Shown one piece after another: positions 8,105 to 17,895 of a stretch of 64,000 nt of DNA. The notes beneath the pieces are model-generated. The model made no database searches. It was not told where the DNA came from and saw nothing but the letters and a program-made list of their open reading frames with translations. Position numbers and translations under genes: made by a program. How positions within the stretch are numbered: the stretch's first letter is position 1; every line of letters starts with the position of its first letter. The DNA lies in the NCBI GenBank assembly GCA_002338715.1, contig DDIR01000146.1, positions 19,238 to 83,237 of the forward strand, read 5' to 3'. The stretch comes from Phycisphaerales bacterium UBA1845. Its GTDB lineage: Bacteria > Planctomycetota > Phycisphaerae > UBA1845.

Positions 8105-9637
8105 TCAGGAACAAACGCAGGCAGGTTGCTCCACAACGGCATCGACGACCGTCGGATCGAACTGTCGGCCTCGCTGTTGCTGTAGTTCTCGAATCGCCGC
8201 TTCGAACGGACGGGCGGGTTGGTACGGGCGATCGGAAGTCATGGTGACCAACGCATCGGCGACGCAGAGGATTCGTGCGCCCAGGGGCGGTGCATTCTGC
8301 GAATCGCCATTGGACTCATCGAATCGGACGTGGTGGTGGCGGACAAAATCGGCGGTGATGTCGTCATTGCACAGGACCTGGGTGATGTCCGCACCATCGC
8401 GAGAGTGCCGTCCGATGAGATACATTTCGTCATCGTTTAGTTGAGCGGGCTTGGCCAATATCTTCTCGGGAATGTACATTTTCCCGATGTCGTGACACAA
8501 ACCGGAATAGCGAAGTCGATCCAGTTGTTCGGCGTGCATTCCGAGGCGCTTCCCAACACCGTATGCGGTTCGGCTGACTTCGAGCGAGTGGTGCGTCAGG
8601 TGGTTGTTCTGCGTGGGACCGAGCAGCGGGCGCATTTGCGAGAGCGCAAAGTCGAGGCGCTCTATCGGGTCTGACACGGTGATGTTCGCTGCGATTCGAT
8701 CGAAGTCGATCATCGGAGCAGTACAAACCTGGTTGCGCCCGCGCCGCTTCGACAGGTAAAGGGCTTCGTCGCAGCGGTTGATCGTTTCGCACCCGAGGTG
8801 ATCTGATCGATCCGTCACAACGCCAAGGCTCGCGGTGAGGCGTACGGTTGCGTTGTCGTGATGCAGGGCCAGTCGCGCGATGTCAGAGCGGAGGTTCTCG
8901 GCCCAGCGCACGGCGCTTTCAAGTGTCTTGCCCGGTAAGATGACCAGGAATTCCTCACCGCCATATCGAATTGCCGCATCGGATTTTGAGATATGCTTGC
9001 GAATCGCGTCGGCCACCGCGCAAATGGTGCGATCTCCGCATTCGTGTCCGTATTGATCATTGATCTTTTTGAAGTGGTCGATGTCAATCATCACAAGCGA
9101 TGTTTCACCACGCCGATCAAAGATGCCGCGACCATTGCCCTGGATCAACTGTTCGAGCGCGCGTCGGTTGGCCAACCCGGTCATGTGGTCACGGTTGGCC
9201 AATTGGAGCAGACGCTTTTCACGTCGAATGGCCTGGCGGCGTTCGCGTGTGCGTTGTCGGTGGGTGTTGAGAACGATGTTGATGCGGTCCCAGAGGTTCG
9301 TTCCCTCGATGGCGTTGTCTTTGTGGATGAAATCGACGCCGCCGCTCCGCATGCTCTGCACCACGATGTCCTGTTCATCGGAACCCGAAATCACGATCGC
9401 CGGGGATTTGCGGCCGAGTTTGTTCTGCAAATCAATCAACTCATCGGCGTGGCTGTCGGAAAGGTGAAAATCGAGGATGACGCAGTCGAATGTATGATTG
9501 ATGATTTCAGCTTGGAATTCTGCCTTGCAGGACGCAGTCGTTAAATGAACGTGCGGCCGGTTGTCGCAAAGGATGCGTTTCAGTAGCTCCCGGTGCCCGG
9601 GATCATCTTCGACCAGCAGGATTCTAATTTGCTGCAT
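8105..9637 (-). CDS. response regulator with GGDEF and HD-GYP-like domains
   Basis: This is a 510-aa REC-GGDEF-HD protein. The receiver (1-125) has the DD pair, phosphoacceptor Asp56 (VILDFHLS) and Lys106. A linker helix leads to a GGDEF domain (about 145-310) with DHMTGLANRR and active-site GGEEF at 226-230; no RxxD inhibitory site is seen just before it. The C-terminal HD domain (about 335-510) has LCHDIGKMYIPEKIL and a downstream HHHVRFDES, but the GYP triplet of HD-GYP phosphodiesterases is missing. It may therefore make c-di-GMP, with the HD part degenerate or regulatory (inference). ATG 9637 is chosen because the receiver starts there. It heads the left end of a signalling island. Confidence 0.92.
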   Translation of the reverse strand: MQQIRILLVEDDPGHRELLKRILCDNRPHVHLTTASCKAEFQAEIINHTFDCVILDFHLSDSHADELIDLQNKLGRKSPAIVISGSDEQDIVVQSMRSGGVDFIHKDNAIEGTNLWDRINIVLNTHRQRTRERRQAIRREKRLLQLANRDHMTGLANRRALEQLIQGNGRGIFDRRGETSLVMIDIDHFKKINDQYGHECGDRTICAVADAIRKHISKSDAAIRYGGEEFLVILPGKTLESAVRWAENLRSDIARLALHHDNATVRLTASLGVVTDRSDHLGCETINRCDEALYLSKRRGRNQVCTAPMIDFDRIAANITVSDPIERLDFALSQMRPLLGPTQNNHLTHHSLEVSRTAYGVGKRLGMHAEQLDRLRYSGLCHDIGKMYIPEKILAKPAQLNDDEMYLIGRHSRDGADITQVLCNDDITADFVRHHHVRFDESNGDSQNAPPLGARILCVADALVTMTSDRPYQPARPFEAAIRELQQQRGRQFDPTVVDAVVEQPACVCS

Positions 9638-9861
9638 GATTCCGACACCCAATCCAACCAATTCGCATGACCTTGCAACTGTCTCAATCATCGGCCACGA
9701 GGCACATTTGATGAAGACACGAACACGAAATCCAGTAGGATTGAAGTTGGTATTTCAACCACAACAGCGAGTCCTAGAATCAATTCGTTTGTGCTTTCGC
9801 ACGGTGATTGGGTAATACGCCCAGAATAGAATTGGATCGATCGCCGAGGCGATCAGTTGGT

Positions 9862-10323
9862 TCAAGTCGGGCACAAGCCTGCGGTTGACGCAATCCTCAG
9901 CCAGTACATGCCGATCAGCCCGATTGAATCCATGAACTCTTCAACGGTGTCGGGCTTCGATACAAACGTATTGCACCCGAGTTCGTAGCACTCCTGAACA
10001 TCCCGTTCGTTTTGCGAGGTTGTCAGCACAACAATCGGAATCAGTTTCAAGCTCGGCTGGCGACGGACGTATTTCAGGATTTCCCTGCCGTCGAACTTGG
10101 GCATGTTCAAGTCGAGCAGAATCAAATCCGGCGGTGGGCAGTCGCTTTCTTCGTCGTCGCCCGGAACGTGCTTGAGGTAGTCCAGTGCCTCTTCACCGTC
10201 AGACACCACGCGAAGATCGATTTCACCACCGCGCTCACCGAGCGCTCGGCGGGTCAATTCCTGATCTCCAGGATCATCTTCAACAAGAAGCACTACCGGT
10301 TTCCATCGATCCTTCCACAACAA
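9862..10323 (-). CDS. single-domain response regulator, Rcp1-like
   Basis: This receiver-only protein of about 153 aa has VVLLVEDDPGDQE, phosphoacceptor Asp in LILLDLNMPKFDG, Thr in VVLTTSQNE and Lys in FVSKPDT. It has no output domain, as in Rcp1-type regulators that serve phytochrome-like kinases. It begins only 2 nt after the stop of the kinase at 10326, so it is its probable partner. No ATG is available: the start is apparently TTG at 10323, with GGAGGGG in the kinase's last codons as the ribosome binding site, suggesting translational coupling. A second TTG one codon later is possible. Confidence 0.92.
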   Translation of the reverse strand: MLWKDRWKPVVLLVEDDPGDQELTRRALGERGGEIDLRVVSDGEEALDYLKHVPGDDEESDCPPPDLILLDLNMPKFDGREILKYVRRQPSLKLIPIVVLTTSQNERDVQECYELGCNTFVSKPDTVEEFMDSIGLIGMYWLRIASTAGLCPT

Positions 10324-10325
10324 GG

Positions 10326-13300
10326 CTACCCCTCCAACTCGTCATTCAACGTAAACATAAAATGCGCGCCGTCCCCAAGCGACGATTCGACCCAAATCGC
10401 ACCGCCGTGCTGCCGAACGATTTTTCGGCAAATCGCCAGTCCCATTCCAGCACCTCCGTCGGCGTTGTTTGCCTGAAGTCGCTTGAATGGCGCAAAAATA
10501 CGCTGGGAATACCTTGGGTCGAACCCAATGCCGTTGTCGCGCACGCCAAAAATCCACGCATCCCCTGGCGTCGCCGTCAACTGAATCTCCGGTATCGTGT
10601 CGGGATTGGTGAACTTCAGCGCATTGTCGATGAGGTTCACGTACAACCGCGTGATGAGATCCCTGTTGCCGATGACCTCGGGAAGTTCGTCGACCGAAAT
10701 GACCGCGTTTTTTTCTTGGATGCGCGACTCCATGGCCTTCAGCGCACGATCCACGCAGTCTTTCATCATCACTGGGCTGTCGGTCTGCTCATTTTTTCCG
10801 CAACGTGTCAGCGTGAGCAGTCCGTCGATAAGGGACTGCATGCGCTTGGATCCATCGATGATGTAATCAAGATCGTCCTGCGCTCGCTTGGGAAGTTCCA
10901 TCGCGATGTCTTTCGGGAGCAGGTTGCTGAATGCAGCCACCTTTCGTAGGGGCTCACGCAGATCGTGGCTTGCAGCGTAGGTGAACTCATCGAGTTCCTC
11001 GATCGATCGTTGCAGCCGCATGTTGGCACGCGCGATGCGCGCTTCGGCGTGACGCAGTTTGGTCAAATCGTGGAACGTGGCCAGGATCGACGGACCGTCA
11101 GCCGTCTCGACAGGGCCCAGGTCGATTTCCACCGGGACGAACGTGCCGTCGCGGCGGACAATCTTGGCATCCTCGCAACGGCCATTGAACGCCATCGCAC
11201 CGGTTGGCGATGACACCATGTCTTCGTCGAACACGTCTGAAACGCATTGCACGACTTCATCAAACGGTCGACCAACGATTTCTTCAGCGGAAAATCCGGT
11301 CAACTTGATCAACTGCTGGTTTGCAATGGTGACGACGCCATCCTTGACGATGGCCAGCGCAACGTGCGTATTGAATAAGAAATCGGTGAATCGCGCGTCT
11401 GCCGCTTTCAAGTCAGTCAAATCTTTCGCGATGTGGGCAATACGGTTCGGGACATTGCCTGCACCAAGCAACGTCAATATGCAATGATCGATCCATCGCT
11501 CGGAGCCGTCCGGGTAGATGATTCGGTAGCGCATGGTCGCGTCGCCGCCAGTTGCTGAGTCAGGACCATGGCCACTGACGCGCTTGCGGTCGTCGGGATG
11601 AACATGCTTGCGCCATGCGTCGAGGTTCTCTTTCAATTCCCTCTTGGAGATGCCCATGACCTGCGTGAACATGTCGTTGACATGGTCAAGGCGGTGCGCC
11701 TCACGACCGTCCGTGCAAGGAGACGTGACCCAAATAGCATCGGAGACGGCGTCAAGCAGTCGCCATTGGTTCTCGGCTCCGATTTGAAGGGCGGATTGAG
11801 CGCGGCGGATGGTCTCGATGCTCTCCAACTTGAGCACGACACCAAACGAACCATCATGATTGGATTGGCAACGGCTTACACGGAGAAAGTACGCAGCCCC
11901 TTCGATATCGAAGACTTCCTTCTCAATCGTTTCTCCGGTTTGCAGGACGGACTCTACGTCCGCGGTTGCGTTTTCCCAAGTGAATCGCCTCGGGATTTCT
12001 TCGATCGGTCGCCCAATGTCCAGTGTTCGAATTCCGAACATCCGATTTATCGCCGGCGTAAAGCTTTGAAGCAAACACCGATGGTCAAGGAACATGACGG
12101 CAACTTCGGAGTTGCTCACGAGAGTGTTGAATTCGTGCGACAATTGCGTGAGTTGAGATGCCGCCACCCGATGTTCCGTTTCGACACTCGAAAGCTCGAT
12201 ACTGACCGCTTGCAGTTCCTGTTGGCTCGCCAGCAATTCTTCCGAGACGTCTTGAAGGGCGGACTCAGCGAGTTTCAGCTCATTGGACTTTTCGGCGAGC
12301 CGTTCATTCGCCGTGGCGCATTCGTTCCTGACGGACTCCAACTCGTCTTCCAGCGAGCGCCGCTGTTGGTCAAACGATTTCGCCAGTTGCGTATCGGATG
12401 ATTCTTTGGCGGTATCTGGTGTTGCGAATTTCACGTCCGCCGGACACAACCCGATGAACAACGATTTGGCGCCGTCGATTCGCCCTTGGAACGCTTGCAC
12501 TGTGACGCGCAGAGTCTTCCGGTCACCATCCAAATCGCAGAGGGCCGACTCGTGAACGACGCCCGAGTATCCGCGCAGTCCTCGGGTCATCGCGGTCGAC
12601 ACAAAGCCGCGCACGTTCGGATGGAGCAGATCGAGTAGATTCAGTGAGACAAACCCACTGAGGCCATCGAGGTACTTTGAAGCCTCACCAATTGAGTGAA
12701 GCAATTCACCGTGTTCATTGATGATAAACCCCGGATGGGTGTGTGCGCAAAGCAGTTCGTCGTAAATATTCAAAAGCCCGCGCAGTTGTGGACTGCATGA
12801 ACGTGCGTTTGCGTTTGTCGGGACGCCGAATCTCGGACGCAACTCGGTTGACTGCCATGAATGCACTGCACCGTCCGCGACTTTCTGGCGAAAGTGTGCG
12901 GGGTAACCGTCGACCGGTTCAAATAGCGATTTGGAGTGTGCAGATGACTCATTCTCGCCCAGTATCAGCAACCCGTCAGGTGCCAGCGCATAATGAAAGC
13001 GCTCCATGACCTGGTTGCGATACGCCGGTTCGATGTCAGATAACAGGTTGCGACAGACAATCGCATCCAACCGCGAAAATGGCGGTTCGGTCAGAACGTC
13101 GTGGCGCGTTATGACCATCAGCCGGCGCAGCGCGTTCGAAATTCGCCAGCCCGTGTCTTTGCGTGCCGCAAAATGATGTTCTTGTGCGACGCCATCGGGG
13201 ATTTTAATTTTGTTCGGTGGGTATGTGCCGCGTATCGCCGTGCGAACCGCAGTACCGCAGATGTCCGTCGCAAGAATCTTGACCTCGCCATTAAAATCGA

Positions 13301-13928
13301 ACTCGGCTGCCTTCTGTTTCAAGTGGATGACGAGTGAGTATGCTTCTTCGCCGGTTCCACAGCCAACCACCCAGATGCGCAGCGGTTTGTCATTGTTTCG
13401 ATTTGCGAAGAGGCGGTCGGTCAGTTCTTCTGGAAAGATCTGCTTAACATCCTGATGCGTGAGAAACCTGCACTCGCCAATGAACATCGCATGGCAAAGT
13501 CCGTCCATCAGCAGATGATCTTTTGAAAGTTGAGCGAACAGGCTCCCGCGGTCATTTGAAAGCTTCGACGATTGCTGAGAAATCCATTGTGCTGCCCGAT
13601 TGCGCAAGACATCAATCCGATACCAGTCTGGGTCGATTCGAAGGTGTTCGCACAAATGACGGATGAGGTCGTCCACCGAATCGGGTTGGACTGATCGCAT
13701 GGCATCATGCATGGCGACCGATTCCGGAAGGGCCGCGGTTTCCGGCTTGTGCATGGTTGTCGGGGTTGGACAATCCGCATCGCCAGCAGTTGATTGGCGC
13801 TCACGCGCGGCGATGGGGGCCAGACTGTCAGCGTTGAAAGTCTGCTCGGGTCCCTTGATGGCGACCGAACCGACCAGGCGCTCGCTGTTTTCGAGATTGC
13901 CTTCGTTGTCTTCGAGATGCTTAGTCAT
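10326..13928 (-). CDS. CheR-like/multi-PAS sensor histidine kinase
   Basis: This is a 1200-aa soluble kinase. After a variable N-terminus (1-80) comes a CheR-type methyltransferase region (about 85-345) with SAM motif VVGCGTGEE and the late motif VCRNLLSDIE. A PAS-like segment, a long coiled coil (about 500-585) and further PAS domains (about 590-960) follow. The end is a HisKA/HATPase module with His988 in ASHDLREPL, N-box VNLIDNALKF and G-boxes DNGIGF and GAGMGLAI. No CheB methylesterase part is present. The usual FFR motif of CheR is altered (GECRFLTHQDV), so methyltransfer activity is doubtful. No TM helices are visible. It forms an operon with the receiver at 9862. The signal is unknown. 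Confidence 0.92.
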   Translation of the reverse strand: MTKHLEDNEGNLENSERLVGSVAIKGPEQTFNADSLAPIAARERQSTAGDADCPTPTTMHKPETAALPESVAMHDAMRSVQPDSVDDLIRHLCEHLRIDPDWYRIDVLRNRAAQWISQQSSKLSNDRGSLFAQLSKDHLLMDGLCHAMFIGECRFLTHQDVKQIFPEELTDRLFANRNNDKPLRIWVVGCGTGEEAYSLVIHLKQKAAEFDFNGEVKILATDICGTAVRTAIRGTYPPNKIKIPDGVAQEHHFAARKDTGWRISNALRRLMVITRHDVLTEPPFSRLDAIVCRNLLSDIEPAYRNQVMERFHYALAPDGLLILGENESSAHSKSLFEPVDGYPAHFRQKVADGAVHSWQSTELRPRFGVPTNANARSCSPQLRGLLNIYDELLCAHTHPGFIINEHGELLHSIGEASKYLDGLSGFVSLNLLDLLHPNVRGFVSTAMTRGLRGYSGVVHESALCDLDGDRKTLRVTVQAFQGRIDGAKSLFIGLCPADVKFATPDTAKESSDTQLAKSFDQQRRSLEDELESVRNECATANERLAEKSNELKLAESALQDVSEELLASQQELQAVSIELSSVETEHRVAASQLTQLSHEFNTLVSNSEVAVMFLDHRCLLQSFTPAINRMFGIRTLDIGRPIEEIPRRFTWENATADVESVLQTGETIEKEVFDIEGAAYFLRVSRCQSNHDGSFGVVLKLESIETIRRAQSALQIGAENQWRLLDAVSDAIWVTSPCTDGREAHRLDHVNDMFTQVMGISKRELKENLDAWRKHVHPDDRKRVSGHGPDSATGGDATMRYRIIYPDGSERWIDHCILTLLGAGNVPNRIAHIAKDLTDLKAADARFTDFLFNTHVALAIVKDGVVTIANQQLIKLTGFSAEEIVGRPFDEVVQCVSDVFDEDMVSSPTGAMAFNGRCEDAKIVRRDGTFVPVEIDLGPVETADGPSILATFHDLTKLRHAEARIARANMRLQRSIEELDEFTYAASHDLREPLRKVAAFSNLLPKDIAMELPKRAQDDLDYIIDGSKRMQSLIDGLLTLTRCGKNEQTDSPVMMKDCVDRALKAMESRIQEKNAVISVDELPEVIGNRDLITRLYVNLIDNALKFTNPDTIPEIQLTATPGDAWIFGVRDNGIGFDPRYSQRIFAPFKRLQANNADGGAGMGLAICRKIVRQHGGAIWVESSLGDGAHFMFTLNDELEG

Positions 13929-15103
13929 TCTTCGAGAAATTTTTTGCTTGTATGAATGTCATCCAGATTGAAGCGGCGGTCTGCTTACCGTTATTCTCGC
14001 GCCATCAACTGGCGAACAATTAATTCATGTAAAGCAAGTCATTCCGGGCAGGCACACCAGCGTCGCGCACGGATAGCGCCCACCGTATCCCAACCCAAAA
14101 AACCTGACTGGCAATTCGCTCTCTGTACTATCGGGATTAGGTTCTCGCCATTGAAGCGAGACCTCGTCCTATATTGTTTTTTTGTCGCGCAATACCGGTT
14201 TTCGGGGCATGAGGACGAGTCACTTTCGGCGAAAGTCAAAACCTTCCGGTGGGTGGGTCAAACCTGGCGCGCATTCACCCGCGATGGACATCGGTTAAGT
14301 CGTTGTCCGTTTAAGGGATTCACGAATTGATTCAGCCCAACTACAAAAACAATTGGATCGCACCCAGTCTTGGTGGGTTCAAATTGCGGCACACTTCTCG
14401 ACCGACTTTCGTGTTTCAATCCGAATATGAATCTTCAGTTGTGTTTGTGAATTAATGCACTTGAAATTGTTGGGGTAAATGCCCCTTTCCTAATTTCGTG
14501 GAATGCAAACACCAAGACTTAAGATGGGACAAAACCACGGCCACAAACGCTTTCATGTGCAAGGATTGAACGGGATGACGACGATAAATCATTGAGAGGG
14601 CCGTTCAAGAAAGACGACGTTACCAGCTCGGGTCTTATGGTTGGGTTGCTGGTGAACGTGGCAAGTGATGACCTTGATTGAATCGATTGGTTGCGACTGC
14701 AATGCAGGAACAGACTTGAATGTTGGAATAGCTGTATGCAACCGCCCGGTTCGCGTGTAGTCTCATCATGACGGGCCCGTTGGTTAATCTCTGTGCTAGA
14801 ACATATAACGATTGTGCGTTATTGCGTTGACTTGATGATTGCGTCGACTTGATGGCTGTGTGTTGACATACGGTTGAAATTTCCGGAATGCGATGACCGT
14901 TGTTCTGGCCGGTCTGTAAGGTCCGTCCCCGGTTGCGTTTGGTTTTTTGATCGTTGACAGATCCAAGTTTTGAACTCACCTGCGATCTGCAAGTGGGTGG
15001 CGGGCTATTTCAATTGGTCGGACAATTGGGTCCTGCGGACTCAGTAAGTGGCTCAGGCAAGAGTGCGCGATGCGCGTCTTTTGCCAGGGGCGAACCCGTG
15101 GAC
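13929..15103 (+). other. long intergenic region between divergent kinase operons
   Basis: About 1.2 kb without a convincing gene separates the CheR-PAS kinase (leftward) from the membrane kinase (rightward). The stretch 14340-14900 is AT-richer than its surroundings. An imperfect 17-bp tandem repeat (TTGCGTyGACTTGATGr) lies at about 14823-14857. Open frames here lack ribosome binding sites and plausible composition. It presumably holds the promoters of both operons, but I cannot place them with confidence. Confidence 0.5.
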
Positions 15104-15160
15104 GTTGAACTGAAGCAATTGGAAGTTGAACTGAAGCAATTGGAAGTTGAACTGAAGCAA
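15104..15160 (+). repeat. 21-bp tandem repeat, 2.7 copies, overlapping a start codon
   Basis: The unit GTTGAACTGAAGCAATTGG (plus AA) occurs at 15104-15124 and 15125-15145, and its first 15 bases at 15146-15160. In the third copy the ATT of the unit is replaced by ATG, which is the start codon of the kinase at 15160. In a different frame the array encodes VELKQLE heptads at the end of a short open frame (TTG 14954 to TGA 15178). The copies are identical where they overlap, which suggests recent slippage. Confidence 0.9.
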
Positions 15161-17895
15161 TGCTGTCGAATCGCCTGACTGCTGCGATGGTTTTCTTGGT
15201 GTTACTCACCTCCATCGGTGTCGGTGCGCTTATCCAACGGAACATCGCCCAATCCGTCATTCCGGTTGAATTGGGGCGCCTCCAATCGCAAGTCGATCAG
15301 CGTGCCCTGGAATTGGATACGTATGTTTACGGATCGCGCGCGGATGCGCTGGCGGCTGTCCACAATCCGGTCGTTAAGGATTTCGCCAACGCGATGGTGG
15401 AATCAGGCGGGGCGATGGACGAATCCGTTTTGCAGGACGGGCGCGACGCCGTCGCCAAATACTTTGTCAGTGAACTTAAAGTCAAGTCACCATACCTTCA
15501 ATTCCGCCTCATCAATGGTCAAAACGGTCGGGAGATTGTAAGGGTCGATCGTTCGGGACCGGACGGGGCGATTCGCGTTGTGAGCGATTCTGATCTGCAG
15601 GACAAAAGCGATCGTTCGTACTTTGAAGAGGCGATGAAGACCGCCGCGGGGTCTGCTCATATTACGCCAATTGAGTTGAACCAGGAATATGGTGTTATCG
15701 AAGTTCCGCACGTACCGGTGCTTCGCGTGGCCGCTCCCATTTATCGCGCCGGCGCATCGACCGATTGGGGAGGCGAACCAATCGGTGTTGTTGTCATCAA
15801 TGTTGACATGACCCCAGCCCTCGAAAGCCTGGTTAACACGCACGAGAATGGATGCCATCGATTCGTTGCCAACGTTGATGGCGATTACGTTCTCAATACA
15901 AGCGCCCCGGAGTCCGTTTTTTCCAGTTCATTGGGCGGCGACAAATCGTGGGCAAAAGATTTTCCTCAGTTCGTTGAGACGATTGCGCGGACATCGCGGC
16001 ATTCCGAAATGATCAAACTCGCCAACGGGGATCGCTTCGGGGCAGCAATGGCAACTTGGCAACTGGCAGGTGGCCCCCAGGTTGTTCTGATTGAAACCGA
16101 GCCCTATGACCGAATCGTGGGGACCGCCGCGACCGTCATGCGTTCGAGCCTGATTGGCGCCTTGGTTGCTGTCGCGTTGGCTTTGGTGGCGGCTGTCGTC
16201 ATGGCCCGATCGCTCACCAAGCCGCTTGCCGAGTTGACTCGTGCGACGAAAGCGTTCGCTGAGGACAAGAGTTTTGATCTGCCCACGAATTCGAAGGGGG
16301 AGATCGGTATTTTGTCGCGGGCCTTTATGAGTATGTCGAACGCGGTCACTTTGCAGTCGGATGCCCTGCGCAGCGAAATCGAGGTCAGGAAGCAGACGGA
16401 AAAAGAGCTGGCGGCAAAGAACGAAAAGGTCCGGATGTTCGCGGCAGTCGTCGAATCGTCGATTGACTCGATCATCACGATGACACTGGACGGGGACATT
16501 ACCGCCTGGAACCGGGGCGCGGAGACGATTTACGGATATTCGCCTGAAGAGGCAATCGGCCGGAATGTGGAATTCCTGATTCCCGAAGATCGCAAGGGCG
16601 AATACGACGACATCCTCGGACTGGTTCGCGACGGCGAAACCGTGGACCAGCTTGAGACGGTGAGACGACACAAGTGCGGGCTGGATATCCCGGTTTCAAT
16701 CAAGGCGTCGCCTCTTGTCGCATCGGACGGGTCGATCTATGGAATCGCGAAGATCAGTCACGACATTACTGCGTTTAAGCGAGCAGAACAAAACTTCCGC
16801 CTTGTGATTGAGACAACGCCATCGGGCATCATCGTTGTGGATGCGGGCGGCCGCATTAATTTGATCAACCCCGCCGCCGCAAAACTATTCGGATACACGC
16901 GCGGCGAATTGCTGGGCGAGCGTGTTGAGAAGCTCGTTCCGCTTCAAAGTCAGACCGAGCATATCGCGCTCCGTGCAGGTTATACAGCTTCTCCAATGAA
17001 GCGGCCGATGGGAGAAGGTCGCGACCTGCGAGGCCTGCGAAAGGACGGCACTCATTTTTACGTGGAAATCGGATTGAGCCCGATTCAAAGCGATGCAGGG
17101 CAACAGATTCTCTGTTCCATCGTGGACGTCACGGAACGAAGGCGAGCCCACAAGCAACTGGCGCAATATGCATCACGGCTTGAACAAAGTAATCAAGATC
17201 TTCAGGAATTTGCCTATGTCGTGTCGCATGATCTCAAAGCGCCACTACGCGGTATCGCATCTGTCGCCGACTGGGTTGCCCAAGACTTCGGTGACGTTGT
17301 CGATGATGACGCGCGCGAAAACCTGCAACTCTTGAAGGCCAGGATTCAGCGCCTGGAGAAATTAATCGAAGGCATCCTTGGCTATTCTCGCGCCGGCCAA
17401 AAGGAGATGAGCCGCGTCAATATTCGGACTGAAGAACTGGTGGCGGATATCATCGATTCCATTCATCCCCCGCAACACATCGACGTCAGAATCGAGGGGC
17501 ATCTGCAAAATGTTTTGTACGACGAAGCCCAACTTCAACAGGTCTTCCAAAACCTGGTGGTGAATGCAATCAACCACATGGACAAGTCGCACGGTGAAGT
17601 CACGGTGTCATGTGAAGTGGATGGATCCGGATGCTATTTCAGCGTGGAAGACAATGGACCAGGCATCAGTGAACGGCACTTTGAACGCATTTTCGGCCTG
17701 TTTCAGACGCTTCGACCGAAGGACGAATGCAATTCAACGGGTGCCGGACTCGCGATCGTGAAGCGCATTGTAGAACGCAATGGGGGGAAGGTCACCGTAT
17801 CCTCCCAGGAAGGGCGAGGATCGAAGTTCACCTTCAGCGTTCCTTCAGAATTGGTGGCAACGCCGCAGCCCAACCAGGAGCTTGCAGAAACGTGA
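15160..17895 (+). CDS. membrane sensor histidine kinase, Cache-HAMP-PAS-PAS-HisKA
   Basis: This 911-aa inner-membrane kinase has TM1 at about 7-25, a periplasmic Cache-like sensor (about 30-325), TM2 at about 328-350, and a HAMP linker with RSLTKPLAELTRATKAF. Two PAS domains follow (about 425-545, including ITAWNRGAETIYGYSPEEA, and 548-670, including INLINPAAAKLFGYTRGE), then HisKA with His690 (VVSHDLKAPL) and HATPase_c (NLVVNAINH, DNGPGIS, GAGLAIVKRI). It probably senses a small extracellular ligand and phosphorylates the receiver encoded directly downstream, whose GTG overlaps this gene's TGA. ATG 15160 lies inside a tandem repeat and has only a weak GGAAG upstream. Confidence 0.93.
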   Translation: MLSNRLTAAMVFLVLLTSIGVGALIQRNIAQSVIPVELGRLQSQVDQRALELDTYVYGSRADALAAVHNPVVKDFANAMVESGGAMDESVLQDGRDAVAKYFVSELKVKSPYLQFRLINGQNGREIVRVDRSGPDGAIRVVSDSDLQDKSDRSYFEEAMKTAAGSAHITPIELNQEYGVIEVPHVPVLRVAAPIYRAGASTDWGGEPIGVVVINVDMTPALESLVNTHENGCHRFVANVDGDYVLNTSAPESVFSSSLGGDKSWAKDFPQFVETIARTSRHSEMIKLANGDRFGAAMATWQLAGGPQVVLIETEPYDRIVGTAATVMRSSLIGALVAVALALVAAVVMARSLTKPLAELTRATKAFAEDKSFDLPTNSKGEIGILSRAFMSMSNAVTLQSDALRSEIEVRKQTEKELAAKNEKVRMFAAVVESSIDSIITMTLDGDITAWNRGAETIYGYSPEEAIGRNVEFLIPEDRKGEYDDILGLVRDGETVDQLETVRRHKCGLDIPVSIKASPLVASDGSIYGIAKISHDITAFKRAEQNFRLVIETTPSGIIVVDAGGRINLINPAAAKLFGYTRGELLGERVEKLVPLQSQTEHIALRAGYTASPMKRPMGEGRDLRGLRKDGTHFYVEIGLSPIQSDAGQQILCSIVDVTERRRAHKQLAQYASRLEQSNQDLQEFAYVVSHDLKAPLRGIASVADWVAQDFGDVVDDDARENLQLLKARIQRLEKLIEGILGYSRAGQKEMSRVNIRTEELVADIIDSIHPPQHIDVRIEGHLQNVLYDEAQLQQVFQNLVVNAINHMDKSHGEVTVSCEVDGSGCYFSVEDNGPGISERHFERIFGLFQTLRPKDECNSTGAGLAIVKRIVERNGGKVTVSSQEGRGSKFTFSVPSELVATPQPNQELAET

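Noticed and set aside
14635..14979. 114-codon minus-strand open frame in the long intergenic region
   Set aside because: Ser/Asn/Gln-rich product with no recognisable domain, no ribosome binding site, and it overlaps the presumed kinase promoter region.
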